This document shows, piece by piece, positions 49,180-60,864 of a stretch of 64,000 bases of DNA. A model generated the notes under the pieces. The model was not told the origin of the DNA, did no database searches, and saw only the letters and a program-made list of their open reading frames with translations. Position 1 is the stretch's first letter. Every line of letters begins with the position of its first letter. The stretch spans positions 8,077,501 to 8,141,500 of the forward strand of contig OU612070.1 of assembly GCA_914767715.1 (NCBI GenBank), written 5' to 3'. Origin of the DNA: Membranipora membranacea. Lineage: Eukaryota; Bryozoa; Gymnolaemata; Cheilostomatida; Membraniporidae. A program made the translations under genes and the position numbers.

Positions 49180-50667
49180 TGTGAGATAACTTCACAGCTT
49201 CCTTTGGAGGACCCAGGAGGGTCAGGAGAAGGAGCGGCAGAGGCTGTGAGATAACTTCACAGCTTCCTTTGGAGGACCCAGGAGGGTCAGGAGAAGGAGC
49301 GGCAGAGGCTGTGAGATAACTTCACAGCTTCCTTTGGAGGACCCAGGAGGGTCAGGAGAAGGAGCGGCAGAGGCTGTGAGATAACTTCACAGCTTCCTTT
49401 GGAGGACCCAGGAGGGTCAGGAGAAGGAGTGGCAGAAGCTGTGAGATAACTTCACAGCTTCCTTTGGAGGACCCAGGAGGGTCAGGAGAAGGAGCGGCAG
49501 AGGCTGTGAGATAACTTCACAGCTTCCTTTGGAGGACCCAGGAGGGTCAGGAGAAGGAGCGGCAGAGGCTGTGAGATAACTTCACAGCTTCCTTTGGAGG
49601 ACCCAGGAGGGTCAGGAGAAGGAGCGGCAGAAGCTGTGAGATAACTTCACAGCTTCCTTTGGAGGACCCAGGAGGGTCAGGAGAAGGAGCGGCAGAAGCT
49701 GTGAGATAACCTCACAGCTTTCTCGGATGACTCAGGAGAGTCAATAAAAAGGGAGGGCAGAAGCTGTGAGATCTCAAGTTCTCACAGCTCAGGAGATTTC
49801 AGATAACGAGAATGGAGCCAGGTGATACCGGTTGACGTCAACCACTGCAGAATAATGTATATAATTAAAGTCCAACCTCCGCCTTTTTGGAGGGGATTAA
49901 ACGTTCTCACAGATCAGGAGATTTCAGATAACGAGAATGGAGCCAGGTGATACCGGTTGACGTCAACCACTGCAGAATAATGTATATAACTAAAGTCCAA
50001 CCTCCGCCTTTTAGGCGCTGACATTTAAATGATATAGATAATTAAAGACTTTTTATCGGAAACAAAATCTGGATCAAATCTCCGCTTTTATCAAGAGGAT
50101 GGGCGGATGCAATCTCCGGTTTTTTGGCCATGCGCGCCCGCCGTGGTTAACCCCTGTGCATATAAAAACCGGGGGAACATCAAGACAAGTCAGTTCTTTT
50201 TGGAGAGCCCTCAGCAGCATATCACTCTGCAATATTTTGATATTACTATTTTGGAGCGTATTACTATTATTTTGGAGCATACTACGACTTACTGTTTTGG
50301 AGTTGACCTATTCTGACCTTTTGCACAGGAAACTTTGACGGTATGATAGAGCATGGTTTATTTTTTACAATGACTGTTTAAACTTATTTCCACCATTTAA
50401 TCAAAATAAAGTCTTATTTTAATGTCGAAAGGCATCTCAACTATGAGTCATTAGTAAATTGAACTAACATCTGCTTGTAAGAAAATTCTAAAGAACATTG
50501 TTGAGAATAAATTTGATTAGGTAAACAAAACACTTTTTGTATGGAGTTGCCTTCTTCCTCAACCGGAAGAAGTTAACTCCATACAAAATAAACATGAGCC
50601 AAATGAATAAAATAGTGGTGTCTGTTCTGCTCGGGTATCCGGCCCCAAGTGGGTCGAATATGCGACA
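49180..50667. mobile_element. Solo LTR of an LTR retrotransposon
   Basis: 1488-bp insertion in the next-to-last intron of gene B, absent from gene A. It begins TGTGAGATAACT and ends TATGCGACA, the usual TG...CA ends. It is flanked on both sides by ATAT (49176-49179 and 50668-50671), a 4-bp target duplication; the uninterrupted site in A reads GATGATATCGTATC. A TATA box (GCATATAAAAACC, about 50157-50170) and a polyadenylation signal (AATAAAG, about 50405) mark promoter and terminator zones. No internal coding region, primer-binding site or polypurine tract is present. Plus orientation is suggested by the TATA-to-AATAAA order. Confidence 0.82.
49181..49765 (+). repeat. 65-bp minisatellite, 9 units, in the solo LTR
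   Basis: Units start at 49181, 49246, 49311, 49376, 49441, 49506, 49571, 49636 and 49701. The first eight are nearly identical and the ninth is degenerate. Each unit contains the inverted repeat GCTGTGA / TCACAGC around GATAACT where units join. It occupies the upstream (U3-like) part of the LTR. A second, longer duplication follows (about 49785-49865 repeated at about 49905-49990). Confidence 0.95.
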
Positions 50668-51206
50668 ATATCCTATCAACGGTCCCCGATTTTTAGAAAA
50701 CAACCTGTCATGAATGGTATAGTGCTCAAGGGTTAGAAGTCAAGAGTCTCTGGTCCCATTCAAACTGCATATGCGGTCAAACAATTGCTGTTTGATACCA
50801 GCTTAGAATTAACATTCTGCATTAGCGCTGAGAATCTCGTACATAATAATTTTATCACTCACAGATAGCAATTATTTATGGACATCATTAATAAAAGAGT
50901 GTAGGTTCTCTGACTATTCTTCTTCAAACCTGTATAAAATATGTTATGCTTATGGGAGTTCAACCTAAGACAACTGTTAGCTAGTAGATAGGTCACCAAT
51001 CATAAAGTGAGTTCGCAGATTCCTTTGCATATGCAAAGGCGGGATGCAACTAGAGATTTATTGATGCTCCGATACTGTGAGCCCACAATATGAAGATTCG
51101 CAGAAACTTTGATTTTGTATTTATTTGTTTGCAGATTCAGTTTGTCAGGCTTTACGAGTTTGTGGACTATTACTTGTCGGACTTCGAGACATACGCCAAC
51201 TACTGA

Positions 51207-53228
51207 AGCTTGTTCTATTTCTTAGTCTGACCCATAATGACTACCCAACATTAGTTACATAATAACCCGACCAATTATCCTACTAATTGAAGTTTTTTAG
51301 CTGAAAAGTGTATTAATTCTCACGTACTGAAGTTTTTTTCCTACATGGCCTGTGTATCCATTCAGTAACAGTGCAATCTGTGAAAATATTGTGAGGGCAG
51401 TAGCCTGATTTAATGTGAGTAGGTTTTCATGCTGTTGCTGACCGTCCAACAGGATTATCGCATGTTAGTAACCAAATTTGATTTTGTTGTATCAATGGTA
51501 ACCTATTATTATTCTGTTGAAATACCTATGCTTTCTAACATTATATTTTTTTACTGACTCAGCTATTAATTTTATTGTATTTCTCCACATATTTTGCTAC
51601 AAGTACCACGATGCCAGATTTGTTATAGTTTGGATTCACCCTGGGGGAGTAAATATCATCTAGAGTTTAGTAAGCTGGAGAGAAAATGTTAGAGACAATA
51701 TTTTGGCTGTTAACTAGCCTTAAAGTTAGCTTTTATAGGCAGGTGCGAGGTGGCAAACTTTTCGACCAGCGAAAACTTATTTCCTCTAGAGTTATGACCA
51801 AATTACGCAACATTACCATGTACCTCTTATTCTTCTCAGTAACACCAAAAAAAAAAGATTTTAGATAACATCATCAGAGAAATTTATGCCCAAAGCATCA
51901 ATTGCTTACTCAGATTTGATGTTGATTTTTCCACCCTCTTGTTTACATTATCTCTATATTTAATTAATTAACTCAATAAAGGGAGCTGTTATGCAACAAA
52001 CGGTAATATCAAGTTAAAGTAATCTTTAAAGGTTTTCAACACTTACACACATCTGGTCTACCATTGTCATAACCTTTAGTGCTGTTTTTTTCAACTTACA
52101 TTTCAATTTTTATGTAGTGCCGATGTGCTGTTATGATATTTAAGACGATAGTCAGTAATCATTGTTGATTAATGAATGGATAGTATTTGTAGTAAAGGCA
52201 CACCAGGTAACGGTTATGGCGCTTTGTGTAGAAAGAAAGAACTCAAATTAGTAACATATACTATGCAGTAGAGCTGGACGGGGGTATGAACCTGGTCCTG
52301 ACCCGTGGGTGTTGACTCCTTTGGACACGGCTGAGGACGGGTGTTAGCTTTGTCATTAATCGCTCACTTAGACCTGGGTAGTCAAATCAGTTGTACAATC
52401 AATTCTGGAAATTTGGTGCTTTGATTTTGCAGTTATGAATGGAACTGAGGATGAATCTTGAACTGCAGAATACTTTCTGTATTCTTTGTCAGGTATAATT
52501 TGGTTTTACCAGTGTGCAGCAAAACACAATTCCAGTAGTGCTGTTTCATGCATACCCGATTCCCGACTGTTACTTGGTTTGGCATGCATGTTTCACCCCT
52601 ATAGTGTAGATGGCGCCCCAAGCCCAGTCCTGCTTGATTGCTTAAACCTGGAAACCAGACCCGGTTCTGCCTTCAGGTACCTGTTTCAGCCCCACTATGA
52701 AGTACGGTCCAAGCGTCACCTATCACATAGTCAAATGGGTCGGATTCGGTTTACCTAATTTTCCATTGAAAATCAAAATAATGAGATCTTATCATCTTTG
52801 CAGGAAAAACAAACTAACCCATATAGCCAATAGTGACCATGTTAGCAATAGCTCATCTAATAGGTATTATTCCATTCCCTGCTCAATATAATCCAATTCT
52901 TCCATATTATTAGTTACCGAGATGGTCAAAGGCTCTTACGCAATAATTGTCAAATGTCAGGGCCAAAGTTCAGCGCTTCCATTATGGGTCACAAAATTCA
53001 AAGACCCCAGAGTAAACATTGCTTAACTCAGTTGTTTTTTGTTCACAATGAATGGTCTCGGCGAACAAAAATGCAACGAGGAAGTAAATAAGGTGCTCTA
53101 CTTTAATGTAAGCGTTGAGCTCGAAGAATGAACATGAGTTATTACTGCTCAGTACTTGCTCCATATGTGAAATCAATGACTTGCAAAAGATTGGATATTC
53201 AACTATTGCACAGCTTCAACTAGATGAC
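51207..53228. other. Spacer between genes B and C (copy of 32878-34911)
   Basis: Closely matches the A-B spacer along its whole length, including the phosphatase 3' flank (GTAAATATCATCTAGAG-type words near 51650) and the segment around 52480-52740. No exon was recognised. Confidence 0.6.
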
Positions 53229-56200
53229 ATGGGTGCTGTCCAGGTGCATCAAACTCTACCATTCTTATTGATAGCTGCCTCCCTGTTTGGTAAGTTGACG
53301 CTATATTTTCCTACATTGACAAATGCAAATGAAATATATGTTTCATATGTTGTTTGATCTTTCTAATACAAGGTACTTACTCTTGTGAATCATGGCTTAT
53401 TAAAACCAGGTGGACACATGTAGAGTTATATGCTTCTGGAATTTGGGATCCTGTTATCTATTTTAGCCCCAGTGCGCTCACTACCATGTGATTGGGGGAA
53501 CAGCACAGGGAGACTGATTCCACTTATATCAGGTGATATTAGAACAGTGACTGTAAGCTCTGAGGCTGAGTGTAGAGATCGCTGTATGAATCAGACATCA
53601 TTCATCTGTGCTGCCGTCAACTACAGACTCAGTGATAAGAGCTGTGAGCTGCTGACTGAGAATAATGAGACTGCTACAGTAGAAACCACTAACTCTAATT
53701 GGAAATATCTTATCAGACCGCTGTGTGCAGGTAAGACCAATAGGTGTAATAGAATATGTCATAAAAAAATATGAGCCGCAACAAGGTAATCAATTCGTCT
53801 TCACGGAAGAGGACAAATCAGTTTACTATTATATATAGATAATGTATAAACGATAGTTGTAATCCCATCAATCTAAAATACCCAGAAGCTTTATAATTAT
53901 ATATTTTACACTATATGCTAAATCTCAGTGCGTTCCTACGAGTGCAGACCTGCACACAGTTTTCGATGAAAAAGGAGAGGGCTATTTGTATTTGTTTTCA
54001 AATCTGTCTTAGCGTTTTAGAGATTTTCTCAGAACCTTCAGCACCCACAGATGAACGAATACTTTCTTTGTGTTTTATAAAAGCAGGCTTGACCAAATGA
54101 GTACGAACTGAATTAATCACAAAGATTTGAAACTTCAAGTTTAATTTGTTGACCGCTGTGTATATGTTGTTCAGTGAATTTTAGTTATCCATGGTTAAAC
54201 ATCTTCTTTGCTAGGTATATGGTTTCCTTGGGCAACACAGAGAGGATACTTCGATGGCAGCTTCAATGATCATGTGACTGTGAATGTTACATCTGTGAGG
54301 AGCTGTATGGATGAGTGTATGCAGTCCTCTCCTACAGAGAACAGCTGTGACTCTATAGTTATCTCTAATACAGAGCACCAGGGAAGATGTACACTGACCA
54401 ATCAGACTCAAGATAGCAAAGGTCGCAGTCCTTCAGAAAATACACCATCTTATAAGTTTTTCAACAGGCCATTTTTGTATCGAGGTAAGAAATGATATCA
54501 CATATCAGCATTTTTGATTTCACGCGTCTCATTGAAAAGAGTTTATCGTATCGGGATTTTGGTTTTGCAAATTCTGTGAGCCAGCATAAACTTGTCAAAC
54601 ATATGACGCTTTTTAACCAAAGCTTGTAGCAGTAACTGAATTATACCACTCCAGGGAGCTGTGATACACAATGTGGACATTTACACTTTGGCACGCAAAG
54701 GATAGGACACCCTACCAAACTTCAGCATCATGACTATCAGTATTCAACGATGTGGTCGATAGTCACAGTGGTTTCAAATTTGGACTTTCCATTTGATCTT
54801 ATTCTATTGGTTTATTGTTGTATTCTATGATGATGGATTGGCAGAAAATTGCCTGTCGGCTGTCAGTTTATTTTCCTTGAGTTTGTTTAAGTGAGCTGTC
54901 CTACGCTTGATGATTTGGGTAGATATAATTCCAAATGATGAAGATAACACTTAGGAAGAGAAATGAGGAGAGTTAAGCGTAGCAAAAGTTGAGAATTAAC
55001 AAAACCAGGTTTAATTTCATGCTAGCAATGGCCTTAACTGGTATTGAGCGAGTGTCTTTTATCACTAAGAATGATCATGTGCAACTGTAGATCCTTTTGA
55101 ATGTGCTATCATTTATGATCTTTTTCTAAATATTGCCAAATCCGCCTTCGACAAAGTAATTCTTGCAACACCTTTATTGAGGGATATTGAGGGATGTTGT
55201 ATATTGAATGTGCTGTTTCATAAGAATTTTTTCACTTTTGTTCCAGACAATTCTCCTGGTGCTTATGACAGAGATGATTTGGTTGATAAAGGTGCTAATT
55301 CTGGTAGAAAGTACAGCGGATTAGAGAGTCCTTCCATGAGAAGAGAAGGTTATGTAATTGGCTGGCAGTACTACCTGAGAGCTGAACCTGTGCAGTGCAA
55401 AACCTCCTCTTATGTCAACATATTTGGTAAACGTGACGATAGCCCAACTCCGACGAAATACACCCATATAGCAACAACACTTCTTAAGCCAAAGGATCCT
55501 AATACAAGTGGGATAAATTATCAGTTTGTACAGAATGTACTAATTAAAGTTCAAGCTGGGGATGTGATCGGGTGGTATACTGTAGACTGTACCCCTAATC
55601 ATGCAAAACATCTCATTTCTGCTAAAATAATTAGTGGATCAGGGGCACATAATGGAGGGGTTCTTAAACAAACAACACCCACACATAACTTCGAAGATTC
55701 CGACTTTAGATCTAGTAACTGGGATGTCGCCTTAAAAGTCTACACTGCGAGTAAGAATATCAGCTTTTTCTTAATCATGGACAACATTTATGATACTGTT
55801 TTCATGTAAAGTACTAAGCATCCTGCCAGTCCTGTCATTGGCTGAACTTGGAATAATTTCTGAGGCTTGATTCTCAGTGAATATATTATACTCACAGATA
55901 CATATTTATTTTTTCCGACCACATCAATTTATCACTGCGTATTCTCCAACATCTCTGCGTAATTTTGCTCTTGTTTTCATTCAGGTTTTATCGAGCTGAG
56001 TCATCCTCCCACCACAACCCATCAAGGTCTGCAACCAGGGCAGATTAAAGTGAGTATACCTCCACAAGATCTTCCTATGTCACAGCTTGGTGCTGTTTTC
56101 TACAACATCACCTGCTATCCAGCCAGCTCTGGACCATCTCAGTATTCAGCCAGTCGAGAGAATCATGTACCCGTTGGTACAACTGAACTTATTCTGGATG

Positions 56201-59200
56201 GACTTGATATCACCAGAAGATACTATGCCGTTGTGAAAGTTGTAAGAAACTTTAACGGAGAAGAGCTAATTCTAGAAGATCAAAAGCAAACTAAAGTCTT
56301 CTGCGCAGGTCAGGCGTAGTAATTGATAATAATTGTAATTTTTGGTATATGTGATTATAATTTTTCCCTTCATTCATAAATATATAGCTGACACTCGATA
56401 GTGTCATCAAGTTTTACCAGTTTTACCAGAAACAGTATTAAGAAAAATATGATTGTCCCCAGCTAATATACTAGTATTGACCATATAATTAGTATTATTA
56501 ATATTACATGTATGGTATTGGCACAGCTAGCGTTTGCTTATATAGAAATGTTACAGCTTTGCCTCCTCCCATCCCATTTATAACTACATGTCAATACCAA
56601 GTTTGCCTTCTTATTCATTGTTGTAGTATTTTTTCAGTGCGAAGCAGATTAATGCAAGAAGAAGTGAATCTGAATATTTTTGATATCACCAATACAACGG
56701 CTTCTGTGAATATTTCTTTCACCAACAACACAATACTGGTGAGTGTTTATTGAATGGGTTTTGCTCTCAAATGATTGCCGGTATCATGTCATATTTGGCA
56801 TTTAGCATCTTGAAACCGCTGTGTTTAATCATAATTCAAAATTAAACTCTATGACATTTGTAACTTGGTACCTGGTCCTTGCACTTTCTTTGACTTTTAA
56901 TCTCATTCTTGACCACAGTCACTTATTTATCTCTTTCAAAATGATGCTTTTGTCATGACCCCAAGTTTTGCTGTTTTACAAATGTTGCAGTCAACTACAA
57001 ATGCTGAAATTTTGACCACAGTTGTTGCAATCAACCACAAAAATTTTAATCACAACTGTCATCATTCGATTAGCCACAATTGTCGTAATTTACTCAAAAT
57101 AAACTGCAACAGATGTCTATGCCAGAAAACCAAATTTCACAAATGTAACATTTCATTTATGTTAAATTACGGCAACTGTCAAATTTCATGATACATGACA
57201 ATTATGGTTGGTCAAAATTTTGACTACTGTGGTGGATTGTGACAGCTGTGGTTGAAATTTCGAATAATCTTGATTGAATGCGACAGAATTGAAAATTGGA
57301 ATATTTGCGGTCACGATAGTGGTCCCAGTTAAAGTTGATTTTTTTCAGAAGAATGATGAATGTGCTGCCAACGTCACTGTTGAGCATCAGGGGACAAACA
57401 CCACATTTCTAGCAATGGGTCCGATCCAATAAGACTTGAGGTTGACAAAACATTGATCTACACTTTCACCATGTATCTGGGACTAGCTGATGGACATGAG
57501 ATGATTTACTGGGATGGAGAGCTTGATTTCACCCCTTCACTCGTAACAGAAGGTAACTCAGAAGGTATATTAATCCATCCCTCCATACAACCAATGAATT
57601 GTTGCGTAGCAATGGTGTCATCAAAGATTTTGAGTGGATCTCTTGATCATTTTCCATCCGATTTTGAGTTTCAAAAGTTTGCAATAGATCTTTTAGAGCT
57701 ATAAACTAAAGCTATAAATCCTTAAGGAATTTGGACTGCAGATGTTTGATAATACAGTTTCTACTACACAATTCGATAGCATCAAGTCACCTAGATTTAG
57801 ATACCCCAGCGCATCATTGGAAATGTTCCACACAGCGTCTTGTGAAGGTTTATTATTATTATTAATATTTTGATATTTATTATATTTGTTTTGAAGAAAA
57901 CAGCCAGCAGACAACTGAAGAATCTGAATACCTATCTAGTGTCCACATAGCCATCATCTCTGCTACTGCTGTTGTAATGGTTATACTTATAGTCTCAGTG
58001 CTGATTGGTTATATCATGAGACTCAGAATCCAGCAGTTGACGAACAGCAACACTCATAACAGGTATTCTTAAACCAAAATCAATGACGCCATCTGTAGCA
58101 GTTTCTCTGTAAAGTTTCACCTTAAGGTAATGTCAAAGACCGATTCGAATATCAACATATCATATACCGTTGGAAAGCTGCCGAGCTACTGAAAATGAAT
58201 ACCCGAAAAAAACTTGATACGATGACGTTGTGTCATTTTAAGGAGGAAATGAGGCAGAAAATGCTGTTTTTGTCAATGCAGATGGAGGAGTCAAATTAAT
58301 TGCAAGAAATTTCAAAACAGGTGGAATATATACTTAGAGATTACGTCCATCGTAAAATTTGATTTTCTTTTATATATGACTAGTCGAAATTGACGTTTTA
58401 CGTCACGCCATACAATGCATTTGTTTTGTGAAGCTTCGAAAATATGTGAAATTTCAATCTTTAATGCAGAACAGATCATAGGCTTGAAACAAAATTAATT
58501 ATGATTTTCTCTTAGAGTACTCTTCAGAGATCATACATATTGACTATCAACAATTTAGCTTGAATATTGCAAAGACAGTAGACTTTCGAAAAAAGCTAAT
58601 ATTTTCGCCACCTTTGCATAACGTCATACAGGCTATCCAAATGACCATTATTGTGGCCAAACAAAGTTTTTTGGAAAGTTCTCAAATACGAAGCCGCTTT
58701 CATTAACCATAGTGCGCACAGGAAATGCCAAGAGAATTGTTCATTGCATCTTCATTTTACTTGAATTTAACGCAAAAGAATGCCAAAAAACAGCTATTCT
58801 TAGGGATTTTTGAGGTATTTTTGAGGTGTTTTCGGGCATTATTTTGCGTTAAATTAAAAAAAAAATGAAGATGCAGTGAAAAGTTCTGTTGGCATTTCCT
58901 GTGTGCACCATGGTTAATGAAAGAGGCTTCGTATGTGAGAACTTTCAAAAAAACTTTGTTTGGCCACAATAAGGGTCATTTGGGCAGCATGTTTGGCGTT
59001 ATGCAAAGGTGGCGAAAATAATAGCTTTATTTGAGAGTCTACTTTCATTGCAATATTCAAGCTAATTTGTTGAAAGTCAATGTGTATGACATTTGAAGAG
59101 TACTCTAAGAGTAATAATCATAATTAATTTTGTTTCGAGCCTATGATCTGTTCTGAATTGATGATTGAAATTTCACAAAACAAATGGATTGTATGGCGTG

Positions 59201-60251
59201 ACGTATAACGTCAATTTAGACTAGTCACATATCAAAGAAAATTGAATTTTACGATGAACGCATTCTCTAAGTATACATTCCACCTGTTTTGAAATTTCTT
59301 GCAATTAATTTGACTCCCCCATCTGCATTGACAAAAACAGCATTTTCTGCCTCATTTCCTCCCAAAAAATGACACAACGTCATCGAATCAAGTTTTTGTT
59401 CAGGTGTTCATTTTCAGTAGCTTGACAGCCTTCCAATGGTATAAGATATGTTGGTATTTGGATCGTTCTTTGACATTACTTTAAGATAAAACCTAGCGAT
59501 GATTCGTTGCAAATGACTAGCCTTACACAAGCTCAGATGTTAGCATGCTATTGAAAGAGCTAACTGCCAGGCATCTGATAATCTCAGCTGACTAATAGTA
59601 TGTTTGGTGATTGGGCAGTGTTGTCTGATTCATGGATTCTCAGCCATTTTCAAACATTTAGGAAGTTTGATAATTAAATACCACCTACTCATGCTAGCTT
59701 TTGCTGTCTGAGCTTTCCGACTAGCTACTGACCAAAACTCTAATTGGTGAAAAATATTTGACATTTTAACAGATATGGAATGCTCAATTGCTTCGAAGAA
59801 AGCTTCGTCTGTAGTGGGTTAGTAGAAAAGCAACAGCAGATATAAATTTTCACAGCAATAAATAATGAATAAAGATTTCCAAAAGCGATTGACTCGGTCA
59901 AGCCACTAAATTTACACCAAATCATTTGGATCTAGTAGATTCATTTAGATATCTTACAAATCTATATATTTTTAAAGAAACAAAGAATAAGTACTCTATA
60001 AAAGTTATAGAGAGCGGAGAAATATAACTTTAGGAATTCATGGTGATCACCCCCTATTTATATCTCTTTCAGGAACAAGCTTGTTAATTTCATGTCTTAT
60101 CGTTCACAGCCAAGCAACGGCCAATACACAAAGCTCAGCCGAAAATGAGAGTGTAGCTAATAAAGAACAGTTTGAGATGGATAATGATGCCTACACTAGC
60201 CTCTCTGAAGATACGGCTGATAATCATGTTTACAGCTCCACGGAATACTGA
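53229..60251 (+). CDS. Receptor gene C: same ectodomain, short tyrosine-motif tail
   Basis: Type I membrane receptor without a phosphatase domain. Exons: 53229-53289 (signal peptide, LPFLLIAASLF), 53467-53730 and 54215-54484 (PAN/apple-like, CRDRCMN and CMDECM), 55247-55750 (beta-rich module), 55985-56308 (FN3-like), 56638-56738 and 57349-57552 (second FN3-like), 57897-58062 (transmembrane helix, VVMVILIVSVLIGYI), 60110-60251 (tail). The tail of about 47 residues is acidic and holds NDAYTSL and NHVYSST, YxxL-like sites that could bind SH2 proteins once phosphorylated (inference). All phases agree except exon 7, where one A is missing at about 57413-57415 relative to A and B, giving a frameshift and an early stop. 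It is therefore either a recent null allele, a sequencing or assembly error, or a young pseudogene. Adding that one base gives 678 aa. Confidence 0.75.
58114..59492. mobile_element. 1.4-kb near-palindrome (foldback element) in gene C last intron
   Basis: Two inverted arms of about 660-680 bp meet around 58800-58840. Matching landmarks: AGGTAATGTCAAAGA at the left edge against TCTTTGACATTACTTT at the right; GATGGAGGAGTCAAATTAA against TTAATTTGACTCCCCCATC; GCCACCTTTGCATAACG against CGTTATGCAAAGGTGGC; and ATTTAACGCAAAA against TTTTGCGTTAAAT at the centre. Arms differ by scattered substitutions and small gaps. No open frame of note. It is best read as a foldback-type DNA transposon or a TIR-only MITE; the transcript of this intron could fold into a very long hairpin. 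Confidence 0.85.
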
Positions 60252-60464
60252 TAAAATAATATGTTTACTTGATATGCAGGTTACTTTTAGTTCCGGACAT
60301 TATAGCTTTTCCTTGTGCATGGAAAGGTTTCAAGTTCAAACCTCATTGCCGCATAATCATTGAAACCCCTGCCTAAAGTACACCTTATTACTGGTTGTTG
60401 AATTGTATATATTATGTAGTCTTTGCACTGTTGAACTTCTGATTTTTTGTAGACAATCGAAAAA

Positions 60465-60470
60465 AATAAA
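60465..60470 (+). terminator. Polyadenylation signal of gene C
   Basis: AATAAA within an A-rich stretch about 215 bp after the gene C stop codon, followed by a TG-containing stretch. It supports the proposed last exon. Confidence 0.6.
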
Positions 60471-60600
60471 GAAAATTGTGTAATACAACAAGTTTTCCAT
60501 TATGCAATTTAAAACAAGTTTTCATAGTTTTCCATCCACATTATTGCGTTTTTGCGCTCTTTTTTCTCTATCATGCCTCAGTTCAGGCTAGCCTTCTTAT

Positions 60601-60864
60601 TCACCTCTTGACATCATGAAACAATACAGAAGGCCATGCATTTCTGATACATCTTTCTCTCATAGTCGTCAATTCAGTAAATTTGTGCACCGAGTTCCAT
60701 CTCGTTTTGCAACTAAGCCAAATTCTCATCACAGATTGATAGAGAATAGCAGGTAGTTGCTTTACTTTGTCTGTGTAATTGCAGAGATGAGGGCAACAAC
60801 TGCATGCCCGCCAAGTATTGACATTGCTCATCTTCGGCCAATCAATCTCCTGCCTTTCAATCAC
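60601..60864 (-). mobile_element. Possible hAT-family transposase fragment
   Basis: A short minus-strand open frame contains LSCKTRWNSVHKF followed by MRERCIRNA. This resembles the TRWNS motif block in the middle of hAT/ZBED transposases. Only about 87 residues are open, with no start-to-stop gene, no DDE residues and no inverted ends recognised. If real it is a dead scrap. Confidence 0.4.

Larger units (their letters stand above)
34912..51206 (+). pseudogene. Receptor gene B: broken hybrid receptor phosphatase
   Basis: Every part can be aligned to gene A or C. Recognisable pieces include signal exon 34912-34972, PAN-like exons 35150-35413 and 35896-36165, beta-rich remnant from about 36342, FN3-like exon 36964-37288, exons 37621-37722 and 38345-38552, juxtamembrane exon near 40030-40333, D1 from about 41243 (HCSAGVGRTGT kept, 43810-44274), D2 near 46919-49139, and last exon 51135-51206. 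Lesions: TGA at 35257-35259; loss of the 5' part and acceptor of the beta-rich exon; TAG at 37120-37122; deletion of the transmembrane exon (A has about 450 bp that B lacks near 38610); a 51-bp loss that removes the WPD loop and makes TGA at 43771-43773; TAA at 47901-47903. A LINE and a solo LTR sit in introns. The first three exons are C-like and the phosphatase part is A-like. Confidence 0.88.

Noticed and set aside
49181-49765. Regular direct repeats resembling a CRISPR array
   Set aside because: Units are contiguous 65-bp copies with no unique spacers, inside a eukaryotic LTR. It is a minisatellite.
53430-53466. Start of gene C at the ATG at 53430, giving an uninterrupted frame into the PAN-like exon
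   Set aside because: The upstream exon at 53229-53289 encodes a better signal peptide, has a donor of the right phase, and an acceptor at 53466 joins it in frame. The same exon exists in B, where the 53430 ATG equivalent is GTG.
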